A stretch of 64,000 nt of DNA from Rhizobium sp. RCAM05350 (GCA_024426085.1 CP087974.1:3200001-3264000); one strand, 5' to 3'; numbered from the stretch's first letter, positions 22,350 through 32,382 are shown. Made by a program: numbers and translations. The notes: generated from the letters alone by a model not told the origin.

Positions 22350-22922
22350 ATGGAGAAGCTTCCACCTCCGGGGACACGCATTCGCAACGCCTTCAATGGT
22401 GAGACGTTCATCTTCACCCACCTTGACGAGGATGCGGAGACGTTTCAGCTCGATGTCCTTCTAGAACGCGGCGGCATGCTGACGGGAACTGGTCGGCAGC
22501 ACTTCCACCCGAACTCCAACGAGGAATTCCATGTCCGCAGTGGCATTCTCCGGGTTATGATGGATGGAAAATGGCATGTGCTCAAACCAGGCGACACGCT
22601 GCTGGTCCCACGCGGCATCCCCCATTTGTTTCGCAACGGTCACGATGGGGAGACGCTGTTCACAGCCCGCTTTTCGCCGGCTCACGATTTCATGCGGTTC
22701 TTCTTGAACATGTCGCTGGGCACGGCCAACCATCCTGACTGGTACGACGACAAGGAAGAGCCTTCATTGGTGCTGCGGGCGCAGGCTCTGCACGCATTTT
22801 ACGGCCATGCCTATGGAGATGGCATTCCAGTCTGGTTTCAGAAACTGCTCTTTTCCTGTTTGGCACCCATCGCATTCTTACGAGGCTACAGACTTTCAGT
22901 GAAACCGCGAAAGCGGCTCTAA
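22350..22922 (+). CDS. Cupin-domain protein
   Basis: A 190-residue protein with one cupin barrel: HFHPNSNEEFHV gives the metal-ligand histidines and glutamate of motif 1, and GIPHLFRN that of motif 2. The C-terminal 70 residues are helical and hydrophobic near the end (KLLFSCLAPIAFLRG), so it may touch the membrane. The ATG at 22350 has GGGAGG upstream. It is divergent from the two-component genes. A palindrome, CGGGCA-N5-TGCCCG, lies in its upstream region at 22278-22294. No substrate can be named. Confidence 0.7.
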   Translation: MEKLPPPGTRIRNAFNGETFIFTHLDEDAETFQLDVLLERGGMLTGTGRQHFHPNSNEEFHVRSGILRVMMDGKWHVLKPGDTLLVPRGIPHLFRNGHDGETLFTARFSPAHDFMRFFLNMSLGTANHPDWYDDKEEPSLVLRAQALHAFYGHAYGDGIPVWFQKLLFSCLAPIAFLRGYRLSVKPRKRL

Positions 22923-23070
22923 AGGTGTCTTCGGTTCTCATCCGCCTGCCGGCGTCCTCTGGGATGCCCCTTGCGGCCACACCTTCCGATCCGAAACACC
23001 GCCGCTATGATGCGGTTGCGGCGATCACGATAGATCGAAGCCGACATCGCGCTTTATGGCAAGTCTTGAT

Positions 23071-23784
23071 CTACCGGACCTTCAACCCCAGTTCAGCCAG
23101 CAACTGCCCCGCCTGATCGCGCGAAATGGTGGCGCCCTTGAATTGCTTGGCGTTCAGCAGGCGGATGCCGCCAAGGTCTGCGCCGCGAAGGTCGGCGCCT
23201 TCGAAGCGGCAATCGGCCAGATTGGCGTCGCGCAGGCTGCAATCCTGAAAGATCGCGTCGTGGAAATCGCATTTCTTCAGGTCTGCCATCTGGAAGTCGA
23301 GGCCGTTCAGACGGGACTTTCGAAACGAGAGGCCGGGCAGCCGGGCGTCGGCCAGCCGGGTTTCGCTGAAGGTCAGGTTGAGGGTTTTCGCCTCGGACAG
23401 GTTTGCTCCCGTCAACTTGCACCGGTCAAACTGCGCGCCGGTCAGCGTCGTGCCCCTGAAAGTGCTGTTGTTGAAGTCGCATCCCTCGATCCTGCTTTCG
23501 GAGAGATCGCAGCCGGTGAAATCGGCAAGACCGCCCTTGCAGCTCGACCAGAGGGTGGAGTTCAGTTTTGCTCCGGTGAATTTGCCTTGCTTGACGTTGC
23601 AGCTCTCGAACACCCAGCCGTCCAGCGTCAGGCGCGAAAGATCGGCTTCCTCGAGGACGCAATCTACCAGCTTGTGCGGCAATCCGCTTTTCGAGAGGTG
23701 TTCGACCGCTGAGCGATCAAGCGCGCGGTTCTCAAGGATATTGGCCGGTGGAATTTGGGTGTCCGAGGAGAGGGATGGCGCCAT
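23071..23784 (-). CDS. Pentapeptide-repeat protein
   Basis: A 237-residue protein built almost wholly of A(D/N)LXX-type pentapeptides from about residue 35 on (for example LEEADLSRLTL, FTGCDLSESRI, LTGANLSEAKT, GADLRGADLGG). It should form a right-handed quadrilateral beta-helix about the length of Qnr/MfpA proteins, some of which protect DNA gyrase. Size alone does not prove that role, since most bacterial pentapeptide proteins have unknown functions. It has no signal peptide. It stands alone, upstream on the same strand of nothing obvious, and 200 bases before fdsD reading the other way round the locus. Confidence 0.8.
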   Translation of the reverse strand: MAPSLSSDTQIPPANILENRALDRSAVEHLSKSGLPHKLVDCVLEEADLSRLTLDGWVFESCNVKQGKFTGAKLNSTLWSSCKGGLADFTGCDLSESRIEGCDFNNSTFRGTTLTGAQFDRCKLTGANLSEAKTLNLTFSETRLADARLPGLSFRKSRLNGLDFQMADLKKCDFHDAIFQDCSLRDANLADCRFEGADLRGADLGGIRLLNAKQFKGATISRDQAGQLLAELGLKVR

Positions 23785-23994
23785 GTCGATGGTCCTTGTT
23801 CGTCATCGAGGAAACACGGCGCAAGACCACGACCCTCGCTGACCATTGCTGGTCAAACTGGTGCCGTGGAAACCCGAAGGGGTCATAAGCTGCTCAGCGC
23901 AGGAACCGGATTACCAACCGGCTCATCTTTTTCGGTGTTGCTTGCATAACCCACAGGCCGGTTGCATTCAACGCGGAAGTGACATCAGCACGGG

Positions 23995-24291
23995 TCAATC
24001 GCTGAAGCCGGCCTCCAGCATGGCCGTATCGACGTGTTCGGCCGCTTCGGAAGGCTGTGCCGGACTGCCGGGCCGTTTGATGATGGCGGCGGCCGATATC
24101 ACGATCGGGTCGAAGCCGGCATCGCCCTGTTCGATCAGTTCGAAGAACGCCTTGCGCATGCGCGGTTCCCAGAACTTGTTGATGTGTGTAGCGACCCCCT
24201 GAACGCGCTCGGCTTCGGGTTGCGACTTGAAGAAGGTGGCGATCTGGTTGGCCATCCGCACAAGTTTGCCATTGGTGTTATCAAGCGACAT
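23995..24291 (-). CDS. fdsD: Formate dehydrogenase delta subunit
   Basis: A 98-residue protein matching the FdsD family: KLVRMANQIATFF, VATHINKFWEPRMRKAF. FdsD is a small subunit or assembly partner of the soluble NAD-dependent molybdenum formate dehydrogenase. Its start overlaps the end of fdhD by 11 bases, so it is coupled to it and is the last gene of the fds unit. Confidence 0.88.
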   Translation of the reverse strand: MSLDNTNGKLVRMANQIATFFKSQPEAERVQGVATHINKFWEPRMRKAFFELIEQGDAGFDPIVISAAAIIKRPGSPAQPSEAAEHVDTAMLEAGFSD

Positions 24292-25109
24292 CGGCGATGG
24301 CTCCGGATTGAATGCGGTCAGGATGGGTGAAAATCTCGAAATCTGCGCCGCGCACCAACGCGATCAGCGTCATGCCGGCCTCATCCGCCGTGCGGATGGC
24401 AAGTGCTGTCGGGGCGGAGATGGCGATGATGAAGGGGCTGCCGATGATGGCGGTCTTCTGCACCATTTCGACGGAAACCCGGCTGGTGACAACAACGGCG
24501 CCGCTTGCGCCTGCATAACCGGCCTGCGCGGCTGCACCCACCAGCTTGTCCAGCGCGTTGTGCCGGCCGACATCCTCGCGCACCGCGATCAGCCCCTTGC
24601 CGGGAACGTAAAAACCGGCGCCATGCACGGCGCGCGTCTCGAAATGCAGTGGCTGCTGGCCGTTGAGCAGGGCCACGGCCTCGATGATCTGCTCTTCCGT
24701 TAGCTGCAGCGGCGAGGCGGACACCGTCGGTGTCTTGCGCACGGCCTGTTCGATCGATTCGATGCCGCAGAGGCCGCAGCCGACCGGGCCGGCCATATGG
24801 CGGCGGCGGGAGACCAGCGCATCGTTCTGCTCGTCCTTCAGCACGATCTGCAGGTCGATGCCCTTTTCATCAGCGACGGCCTCGATCGACTCGATCTCGG
24901 AGGGACCGGTGATGATGCCCTCGGTCAGGCTGAAACCGACGGCGAAATCCTCGAAATCGCCGGGAGTCGCCATCATCACCGCATGGGTGGAGCCGCCATA
25001 GGAAAAGGCGATCGGGGTCTCTTCGGGTACGACGCGGGAGCCGGCACCAAGTTTGCCGTTGCGCCGGGTGGTCTCGGGGACCTTCTGGGTGAGTTTGAAC
25101 GGGGGTCAT
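24281..25109 (-). CDS. fdhD: Formate dehydrogenase sulfurtransferase FdhD (FdsC), one frameshift
   Basis: FdhD (about 275 residues) moves sulfur to the molybdenum cofactor of formate dehydrogenase, which is required for activity. The sulfur-relay cysteines lie in VGCGLCGIES. Other family blocks are EETPIAFSYGG, REDVGRHNALDKL and SRVSVEMVQK. One extra base near 25095 disrupts the first codons after the ATG at 25109; before repair the best in-frame start would be internal at 24979. It is separated from fdsA by a 157-base gap filled with hairpin repeats. Confidence 0.87.
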
Positions 25110-25120
25110 GCCGCTTGCTC

Positions 25121-25235
25121 CCTCTTCTCCCTAGCGGGGAGAAGGTGGCGCGCAGCGCCGGATGAGGGGGAGTGCCGCACACACCCCAGCCAATCTCCCC
25201 CTTGAGGGGGAGATGCCCCGAAGGGGCAGAGGGGG
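25121..25235. repeat. Cluster of three REP-like hairpins inside the fds operon
   Basis: CTTCTCCC/GGGAGAAG (25124-25144), ATCTCCCCC/GGGGGAGAT (25193-25214) and TGCCCC/GGGGCA (25214-25228) are perfect stems. The first is akin to the palindrome at 49777-49803, so this is probably a dispersed repeat. It fills the gap between fdsA and fdhD. Confidence 0.65.
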
Positions 25236-25266
25236 CTGTTTGCCGCAAACTCATCATGCCAATGAC

Positions 25267-28148
25267 CTACTCCGCAGCCTCCATCTTGCCGGTAATCCGG
25301 CGCGACTGGCGGGCCTGTTCGTCGTAGTCGACCTGCCATTGCGACGGGCCGTTCGACGGCGAGACCTGCACGGCGGTCACCTTATATTCCGGACAGTTGG
25401 TTGCCCAGTCGGAGAAGTCCGTGGTGATGACGTTCGCCTGCGTCGTGGGATGGTGGAAGGTGGTGTAGACGACGCCGGGAGCGACGCGTTCGGTAATCAG
25501 CGCCCGCAGCGTCGTGTCGCCGGAGCGGCTCATCAGTTTCACCCAGCTGCCGTCATGCACGCCGCGCATCTCGGCATCGTTCGGGTGAATTTCCAGCCGG
25601 TCCTCCTCGTGCCAGACGACATTGTCCGTGCGCCGCGTCTGGGCGCCGACATTATACTGGGAAAGAATGCGGCCGGTGGTTAAAAGCAGCGGGAAGCGCG
25701 GGCCGGTCTTTTCGTCGGTCGCAACATATTCGGTGCGGATGAACTTGCCCTTGCCGCGCACGAAGCCGTTGACATGCATGATCGGCGAGCCGAGTGGTGC
25801 CTTCTCGTTGCACGGCCACTGAACCGAGCCCATCTTTTCGAGATAGTCATAGGACACCATGGCGAAGCTCGGCGTCGTGGCGGCGATCTCGTCCATGATC
25901 TGCGAAGGATGGGTATAGTTCCAGTCGAGCCCCATGGCCTTTGCAAGGTTTTGCGTCACTTCCCAGTCGGCATAGCCGTTGCGTGGCGTCATCACCTTGC
26001 GGACGCGGTTGATGCGACGCTCGGCATTGGTGAACGTGCCGTCCTTTTCAAGGAAGGTCGAGCCGGGCAGGAAGACATGGGCGTAGTTGGCCGTCTCGTT
26101 GAGGAACAGGTCCTGGACGACAACACATTCCATCGCGGCGAGACCGGCCGAGACGTGCTTGGTGTCCGGGTCGGATTGCAGGATGTCCTCGCCCTGGATG
26201 TAGATGCCCTTGAACGAGCCGTCGACGGCGGCATCCAGCATGTTGGGGATGCGCAGGCCCGGCTCGTTGGAGATCGTCACGCCCCAGAGTTTTTCGAAGA
26301 TGTCGCGGGTCGCGTCATCGGAGACGTGACGATAGCCCGGCAGTTCGTGCGGGAAGGAGCCCATGTCGCAGGAACCCTGCACGTTGTTCTGGCCGCGCAG
26401 CGGGTTCACGCCGACGCCGGGGCGGCCGATATTGCCGGTCGCCATGGCAAGGTTGGCGATCGCCATGACCGTAGTCGAGCCCTGGCTGTGTTCGGTGACG
26501 CCGAGGCCGTAATAGATCGAGCCATTGCCGCCGGTGGCAAACAGGCGGGCAGCCCCGCGGATTTCTTCTGCCGGCACGCCGGAGAGTTTTTCGACTTCTT
26601 CCGGGCTGTGATGCGGTTCGGCGACGAAGGCGGCCCAATCCTCGAACTCGGACCAGTCGCAACGCTCGCGGATGAATTTCTCGTCGTATAGGCCTTCGGT
26701 GACGATGACATGCGCCAGCGACGTGACGACTGCGACATTCGTGCCGGGGCGCAGCGGCAGGTGATGCGACGCCTTGATATGCGGCGATGAGACCATGTCG
26801 ATGCGGCGCGGATCGACGACGATCAGCTTGGCACCCTGGCGCAGCCGCTTCTTCAGCCGCGAGGCAAAGACCGGATGGCCGTCGGTCGGGTTGGCGCCGA
26901 TGATGATGACGACGTCGGTGTGTTCGACCGAATCGAAATTCTGCGTGCCGGCCGAGGTGCCGAAGGTGGCACCGAGGCCGTATCCGGTCGGCGAGTGGCA
27001 GACGCGGGCGCAGGTGTCGACATTGTTGTTGCCGAAGCCGGCGCGCACCAGCTTCTGGACGAGATAGGTCTCTTCATTGGTGCAGCGCGACGAGGTGATG
27101 CCGCCGACCGCATCGCGGCCGTATTGATATTGAAGGCGGCGGAATTCGGCGGCCGTGTGGGCGAGCGCCTCTTCCCAGCTTACTTCGCGCCAGGGATCGC
27201 TGATCTTCTCGCGGATCATCGGATTGAGGATGCGTTCCTTGTGGGTCGAATAGCCATAGGCGAAGCGGCCCTTGACGCAGGAATGGCCGCGATTGGCCTG
27301 GCCATCCTTCCACGGCACCATGCGCACCAATTCCTCACCACGCATCTCCGCCTTGAACGAACAGCCGACGCCGCAATAGGCGCAGGTGGTGACGACCGAA
27401 TGCTCCGGCTGGCCGATTTCGATGACCGATTTTTCGGTCAGCGTCGTGATCGGGCAGGCCTGCACGCAGGCGCCGCAGGAGACGCATTCGGATTCGAGGA
27501 AATTCTCATGCATGCCGGCCGAAACGCGGCTGTCAAATCCGCGTCCCTCGATCGTCAGCGCAAACGTGCCCTGAACCTCTTCACAGGCCCGCACACACCG
27601 CGAACAGACGATGCATTTTCGCCGGATCGAAGGTGAAATAGGGGTTGGATTCGTCCTTTGGCGCCCAATTGAGGTTGATGCCGCCATTGTCGCGCGCCTT
27701 GACGTGGTTCGAACCGTCATAGCCGTAGCGCACATCGCGCAGGCCGACGGCGCCGGCCATGTCCTGCAACTCGCAGTCGCCATTGGCGGCACAGGTTAGG
27801 CAGTCGAGCGGGTGGTCGGAAATGTAGAGTTCCATCACACCACGGCGAACATCCTTCAGCCGCTGCGTTTGCGTGGAGACGTTCATCCCGGGCGCGACCG
27901 GCGTCGTGCAGGACGCTGGCATGCCGGCGCGGCCCTGAATCTCGACGAGACAGAGCCGACAGGAGCCGAACGAGTCCATCATGTCGGTGGCGCAGAGTTT
28001 TGGAACCTCGATGCCGGCCTCCATCGAGGCGCGCATGATCGACGTGCCTTCCGGCACGGTGATCTCGTTGCCGTCAATGGTCAGCGTTACCATCTTTTCC
28101 GAACGGGAGGCGGGGGGTACCGAAGTCGATTTCAGAGACGAGGGGCAT
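25267..28148 (-). CDS. fdsA: NAD-dependent formate dehydrogenase alpha subunit, two frameshifts
   Basis: FdsA (959 residues repaired) holds the bis-MGD molybdenum site that oxidises formate to CO2. In order: an N-terminal [2Fe-2S] domain (SFGSCRLCLVE), the HPLDCLTC cluster, two ferredoxin [4Fe-4S] sites (CIVCSRCVRACEE, CVSCGACVQACP), the CAYCGVGCSF site and the catalytic Cys in ARVCHSPTGYGLG (cysteine, not selenocysteine). Extra bases lie in homopolymers at 28112-28117 and 27616-27619. With the first repaired, the start is ATG at 28148 (MPLVSEIDFG) with a GGAGG site, and not the ATG at 28165. Confidence 0.92.
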
Positions 28149-28204
28149 GGGAACCTCCGGATCAATTCTTTGCGCCGCGGCTGGGCGGCGACTTGGGTTT
28201 GTTT

Positions 28205-28420
28205 TTAAGACTTCGTTTCGGCGAGCGTCGCCGCGACGAGTGCATTGGCATGGCCATGGCCGAGGCCATGTGTTTCCTTCAGAAGCTGGACGATCTGCAT
28301 GTGCGCTTTGCCATCCTGCGCGCGGACGATCGCTTTCCAATGTTCGATCGGCTGGCCGTATTTCTTCTCGATGGAGGGGAAGTAGGACGCCGGACCTTTG
28401 ACCTTCTCTGCCTCGCTCAT
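28205..28420 (-). CDS. Small DUF4287-type protein inside the fds operon
   Basis: A 71-residue soluble protein (MSEAEKVKGPASYFPSIEKK...) with the DUF4287 pattern: YFPSIEKKYG, HWKAIVR, LKETHGLGHGHANALV. Its ATG overlaps the fdsB stop by four bases (ATGA), and fdsA follows 57 bases later, so it is translated with the dehydrogenase. Usual fds operons go straight from fdsB to fdsA, so this is an inserted gene. No function is known. A role in assembly of the complex is only a guess from position. Confidence 0.75.
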   Translation of the reverse strand: MSEAEKVKGPASYFPSIEKKYGQPIEHWKAIVRAQDGKAHMQIVQLLKETHGLGHGHANALVAATLAETKS

Positions 28421-29973
28421 TCCGCGGCCTCCACCAAAGGCACTGGCCGGAAATCGTCCGGGAAATGGTTCATCGCGCTGGTTACCGGATAGGGCGTGAA
28501 GCCGCCGAGCGCGCAGAGCGAGCCGAATTTCATCGTGTTGCAGAGGTCGGCGAGCAGTTCGCGGTTCTTTTCCGGCTCGATCCCTTGGGCGATCTTGTCG
28601 GCCACTTCGACGCCGCGTGTCGAGCCGATGCGGCAGGGGGTGCATTTGCCGCAGCTTTCGATGGCGCAGAATTCCATGGCAAAGCGGGCCTGCTTCAGCA
28701 TGTCGGCGGTGTCGTCGAAGACGACGATGCCGGCATGGCCGATCAGCCCGTCCTTGGCGGCGAAGGCCTCGTAATCGAATGCCGTGTCGAACAGGGCGCG
28801 GGGGAAATAAGCGCCGAGCGGGCCGCCGACCTGCACGGCCTTGACCGGGCGTCCCGATGCCGTTCCGCCGCCGATGTCGTCGACGATCTGGCCGAGCGTC
28901 AGGCCGAAGGCTGCCTCATAGAGGCCGCGATGCCTGGCGTTGCCGGCGATCTGGATCGGGATCGTGCCGCGCGAGCGGCCCATGCCGAAGTCCTTGTAGT
29001 ACACCGGCCCCTTGTCCATGATGATCGGTACCGAGGCAAGCGAGATGACGTTGTTGATGACGGTCGGACAGTCGAACAGGCCCTTGTGGGCCGGCAGCGG
29101 CGGCTTGGCGCGCACGATGCCGCGCTTGCCTTCGAGCGAGTTCAGGAGCGCCGTTTCCTCGCCGCAGACATAGGCGCCGGCGCCGGTGCGGATCTCGATG
29201 TCGAAGGCGTGGGCGGATCCAAGCACCGATGTGCCGACAACACCTGCCTTGTGGGCGATCTCGACGGCTTGCGTCATCGTCGCGATCGCATGCGGATATT
29301 CCGAGCGGATATAGACGAAGCCTTTGGTGGCGCCGGTTGCGATGCCGGCGATCGCCATGCCCTCGATCAGTACGAAGGGGTCGCCCTCCATGATCATGCG
29401 GTCGGCGAAGGTGCCACTGTCGCCCTCGTCGGCATTGCAGACGATGTATTTTCGTGCACCCGGCGTATCGAGAACCGTCTTCCATTTGATACCGGTCGGG
29501 AAGCCCGCACCGCCGCGGCCGCGAAGACCGCTCTCGGTCACATGAGCAACGATATCGGCGGGTGCCAGCGTCACGGCCCTTTCAAGACCCTTCAGTCCCT
29601 CATGCGCCCGGTAGTCGGCGAGCGACAAGGGATCGACGATGCCGCAGCGGGCAAAGGTCAGCCGCGTCTGGCTTTTCAGGAAGGGTAGTTCCTCGGTTTT
29701 CCCGAGACAGAGCGCGTGATCGCGGCCCGTGGCAAGCCCTGCATCGAGCAGAGAGGCGACGTCGGATGCCTTGACCGGACCATAGGCGATCCGGCCTTGC
29801 GCCGTCTCGACTTCGATCATCGGCTCCAGCCAATGCAGACCGCGGGATCCGTTGCGGACGATCGTGGCGTCGATGCCGCGGGCTTCGACTTCGCTTGAAA
29901 GCGCCTTGGCGACGCGTTCGGCACCCAGTGCCAATGCCGCTGCATCCTTGGGAACGAAAATCCTGACGGTCAT
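28417..29973 (-). CDS. fdsB: NAD-dependent formate dehydrogenase beta subunit
   Basis: FdsB, an intact 518-residue protein, passes electrons to NAD. It joins a thioredoxin-like [2Fe-2S] N-terminus to a NuoF-like body: FMN-binding GRGGAGFPTGIKW, the NADH-binding-type GAGAYVCGEETALLNSLEG, and a C-terminal [4Fe-4S] site ESCGKCTPCR with the distant Cys in SLCALGG. GGAGG precedes the ATG, which overlaps the fdsG stop by four bases. Confidence 0.93.
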   Translation of the reverse strand: MTVRIFVPKDAAALALGAERVAKALSSEVEARGIDATIVRNGSRGLHWLEPMIEVETAQGRIAYGPVKASDVASLLDAGLATGRDHALCLGKTEELPFLKSQTRLTFARCGIVDPLSLADYRAHEGLKGLERAVTLAPADIVAHVTESGLRGRGGAGFPTGIKWKTVLDTPGARKYIVCNADEGDSGTFADRMIMEGDPFVLIEGMAIAGIATGATKGFVYIRSEYPHAIATMTQAVEIAHKAGVVGTSVLGSAHAFDIEIRTGAGAYVCGEETALLNSLEGKRGIVRAKPPLPAHKGLFDCPTVINNVISLASVPIIMDKGPVYYKDFGMGRSRGTIPIQIAGNARHRGLYEAAFGLTLGQIVDDIGGGTASGRPVKAVQVGGPLGAYFPRALFDTAFDYEAFAAKDGLIGHAGIVVFDDTADMLKQARFAMEFCAIESCGKCTPCRIGSTRGVEVADKIAQGIEPEKNRELLADLCNTMKFGSLCALGGFTPYPVTSAMNHFPDDFRPVPLVEAAE

Positions 29974-30449
29974 GCGCGTACCTCCGCAACGAGGTCTTTT
30001 ACCGCATCCGCATCGAGCCGCCCATGCACCTCGCCGTCGAGCATCGCGGCGGGTGCGGCGGAACAGAGCCCAAGACAGTAGACAGGTTCCAGAGTCACGG
30101 CCCCATCGAGCGTCGTCTGGTGGAAGTCGATGCCGAGCAGCGATTTGACCCGCTCTGCCAGCTGGTCGCCGCCCATCGACTGGCAGGCTTCGGCACGACA
30201 GAGTTTTAGGACATGCCGGCCCGTGGGGTGGTCGCGATAGTCGTGATAGAAGGTGACGACGCCATGCACTTCAGCGCGCGACAGGTTGAGTTCCCGGGCA
30301 ATGATCGGCAGACATTCCTGCGGCACATAGCCGAACTCGGCCTGGATTTCATGCAGGATCGGCAGAAGCGGCCCTTCGAGCGACTTCATCCCGCTAACGA
30401 TATCCAGCGTCCGTTCGCCGATATCACGGCTTGATACATGCAGGTTCAA
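29970..30449 (-). CDS. fdsG: NAD-dependent formate dehydrogenase gamma subunit
   Basis: FdsG, 159 residues, is a NuoE-like thioredoxin-fold [2Fe-2S] protein. Two cysteines lie in the LCRAEACQSMGG block and two more in CLGLCSAAPA. The start appears to be TTG at 30449, since GGGAGG lies at the right distance and no ATG or GTG in frame fits better; this rare start may keep its level low. It is the first gene of the fds operon. Confidence 0.92.
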   Translation of the reverse strand: MNLHVSSRDIGERTLDIVSGMKSLEGPLLPILHEIQAEFGYVPQECLPIIARELNLSRAEVHGVVTFYHDYRDHPTGRHVLKLCRAEACQSMGGDQLAERVKSLLGIDFHQTTLDGAVTLEPVYCLGLCSAAPAAMLDGEVHGRLDADAVKDLVAEVRA

Positions 30450-30572
30450 CGTTCAGACCTCCCGAACTGAAACGAACAATCGGTCGCAGTCTGCGATCCC
30501 AGGAGCAAACGACGCCCCCTCCAGAACATCGTTTCATCCGTTCTCTTGCCTGAAAAGGCACGAGAACGCGGT

Positions 30573-30622
30573 CTTCGCAGCCCACGCACTATGAAGGCTT
30601 CGCAGCCCACGCACTATGAAGG
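30573..30622. repeat. Perfect 25-base tandem duplication upstream of fdsG
   Basis: The unit at 30573-30597 (starts CTTCGCAGCCC, ends TATGAAGG) is repeated exactly at 30598-30622. It lies between the LysR gene and fdsG, in the fds promoter region, about 125-175 bases upstream of the fdsG start. Confidence 0.85.
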
Positions 30623-30686
30623 CAGCGTGTCAGCCGCCGCTTAGCCGGTCAATAGGCCTGTTCCGTTAAGCGATAGATGTTTTCTA

Positions 30687-31580
30687 TCAAAGCGCCTGGG
30701 CGTCGGCCAGAATGCGTGCCTCATGCAAAAGGGCCGAGACGAGCGGGGTGAACGGTTCGCGATGCGTTGCGACCAGTCCGACGGTGTGGCGGGCGTCGGG
30801 CTCGACGATCGGTATGAGCTTGATTTCCTCATGAAAACCGAATGATTTCGCGACGTTATAAGGCATGATGCTTGCCCAGTGGCCGGTCCGTACATGGGAA
30901 AACAGCACAATCATCGAATTCGATTCCAGTGTCGGCGACACGGTAACTCCGGCTTCCATGAAATGCTGGTTGACGATGCGCCGGTTCTGCATGTCGGCGG
31001 TCAATAGACAAAGCCGAATACCGCCAACTTCCTTCCAGGTCACGGTTTCGCGATCCGACAGCGGAGTACCGGCTGCGGTGACGAGATGATAGCGTTCCAC
31101 CTGCAGCGGCACGCTCGTGACGCGCCTGAGCGGCTCGTTCTCTAGATAGGTGAGGCCGGCATCAATCTCCAGGTTCTCGAGCAGGCCGAGGATTTTCAGC
31201 GATGTCGTGGAGAGGATGGAGAAGGTCACTTCCGGATGCTTTTCCTGGAACGGCGCGGTGATGCGCGGCACCATGGCAAGGGTGGTCGGCACGGCAGCCA
31301 GCCGGATATGGCCAACCAGCCCGCGACGGGCGGCGCGCATCTCCTCGTGCATGGTGCGGGAATCGCCGACAATTCGGCGCGCCCATTCCAGCACGCGCTG
31401 GCCTTCCGGCGTCAGGCTCTGGTAACGCGAGCCGCGATTGACCAACATAACGCCGAGCTGATCCTCCAGCTGCTTGATGGCGGCCGAGAGCGTCGGCTGC
31501 GTGATGCCGCAAAGGTCTGCGGCCCGGCCGAAATGCCGCTCCTGGGCGAGCGCGATAAAAAATTCAAGCTTGTCGATCAA
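30687..31580 (-). CDS. LysR family regulator, probable fds regulator
   Basis: A 297-residue LysR-type protein. The N-terminal winged helix (FGRAADLCGITQPTLSAAIKQLE) is followed by a periplasmic-binding-like effector domain. It lies directly upstream of fdsG on the same strand, and LysR genes are known partners of fds operons (FdsR of Cupriavidus), so formate-linked control of fdsGBA is likely. The C-terminal domain ends LLHEARILADAQAL. The effector cannot be told from sequence. Confidence 0.85.
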   Translation of the reverse strand: MIDKLEFFIALAQERHFGRAADLCGITQPTLSAAIKQLEDQLGVMLVNRGSRYQSLTPEGQRVLEWARRIVGDSRTMHEEMRAARRGLVGHIRLAAVPTTLAMVPRITAPFQEKHPEVTFSILSTTSLKILGLLENLEIDAGLTYLENEPLRRVTSVPLQVERYHLVTAAGTPLSDRETVTWKEVGGIRLCLLTADMQNRRIVNQHFMEAGVTVSPTLESNSMIVLFSHVRTGHWASIMPYNVAKSFGFHEEIKLIPIVEPDARHTVGLVATHREPFTPLVSALLHEARILADAQAL

Positions 31581-31611
31581 CCGCCGCCCTCCCCAATGCC
31601 GAAATCAATTT

Positions 31612-32382
31612 TCAGCAGATCAACTGCCCGCCGTTCACTTCAAGCACCTGGCCGGTGATGTAGCCCGAGAGCGCGTTCGAGGCGAGGAACAAATAGGCGG
31701 GCGCGCAATCCTCCGCGGTGCCCAGCCGTTGCAGCGGAATGGTCTTGCGGGTGGCTTCGAGTTTTTCGGCGGATGAGTAGCGTTCGTGGAAATCGGTAGT
31801 GATCGTTCCCGGCGAAACGCAATTGACGCGGATGCCGTCCGGCGCCAGTTCGCGGGCGAGCGCCTTGGAATAGGTCGAGACGAAGGCCTTGGTGGCGGAG
31901 TAGATCGCCGATCCGGCGCTGCCGCCGGTGAGCGCCGAGATCGACACGGTATTGATGATGGCCGGATGCGCGCCGCGCCGCAGAAGCGGCAGCAGAGCGC
32001 GGGTCGTCTGCACCACGGCGGTCTGGTTCAGCTGCACCACCGTCTCATATTGCTCGTCGGTCAGTTCGCCGGCGAGAAACCGCCCGGCCATCGTCCCGGC
32101 ATTGTTGACGAGAACATCGATCGTCCGGGATCGCGATGCGATGCCGGTGGCCAGAAGCTCGATGCCGCCAGCGGTCGAGAAATCGGCATAGGAGAGGAAG
32201 GCCCGGCCCTCGGTCAGCGCCGCATCGAGAAAATCGGGCAGCGGCTCGCGCGCCACGCGTCCGCCATGCAGATAGACGCTTGCGCCGCAATCGAGAAACT
32301 GGCGTGCGACCTCCAGGCCGATGCCGCGGCCTGCGCCGGTGACGACGACATTCATGCCCTTGAACAGCGATGGATGAAACAT
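31612..32382 (-). CDS. Short-chain dehydrogenase/reductase
   Basis: A 256-residue classical SDR: cofactor motif TGAGRGIG, NNAG motif, catalytic Ser in NTVSISALTG and Tyr-Lys in YSATK, ending in SGYITGQVLEVNGG. Such enzymes oxidise or reduce sugars, polyols or acyl groups with NAD(P). It is divergent from glpR, with GlpR-type sites between them, so control by that regulator is possible. The substrate is unknown; polyol metabolism is a reasonable guess from context. Confidence 0.85.
   Translation of the reverse strand: MFHPSLFKGMNVVVTGAGRGIGLEVARQFLDCGASVYLHGGRVAREPLPDFLDAALTEGRAFLSYADFSTAGGIELLATGIASRSRTIDVLVNNAGTMAGRFLAGELTDEQYETVVQLNQTAVVQTTRALLPLLRRGAHPAIINTVSISALTGGSAGSAIYSATKAFVSTYSKALARELAPDGIRVNCVSPGTITTDFHERYSSAEKLEATRKTIPLQRLGTAEDCAPAYLFLASNALSGYITGQVLEVNGGQLIC

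Noticed and set aside
23071-23784. Calling the pentapeptide protein a quinolone-resistance (Qnr) protein
   Set aside because: Length and fold fit, but pentapeptide repeats are common and no Qnr-specific loop was recognised.
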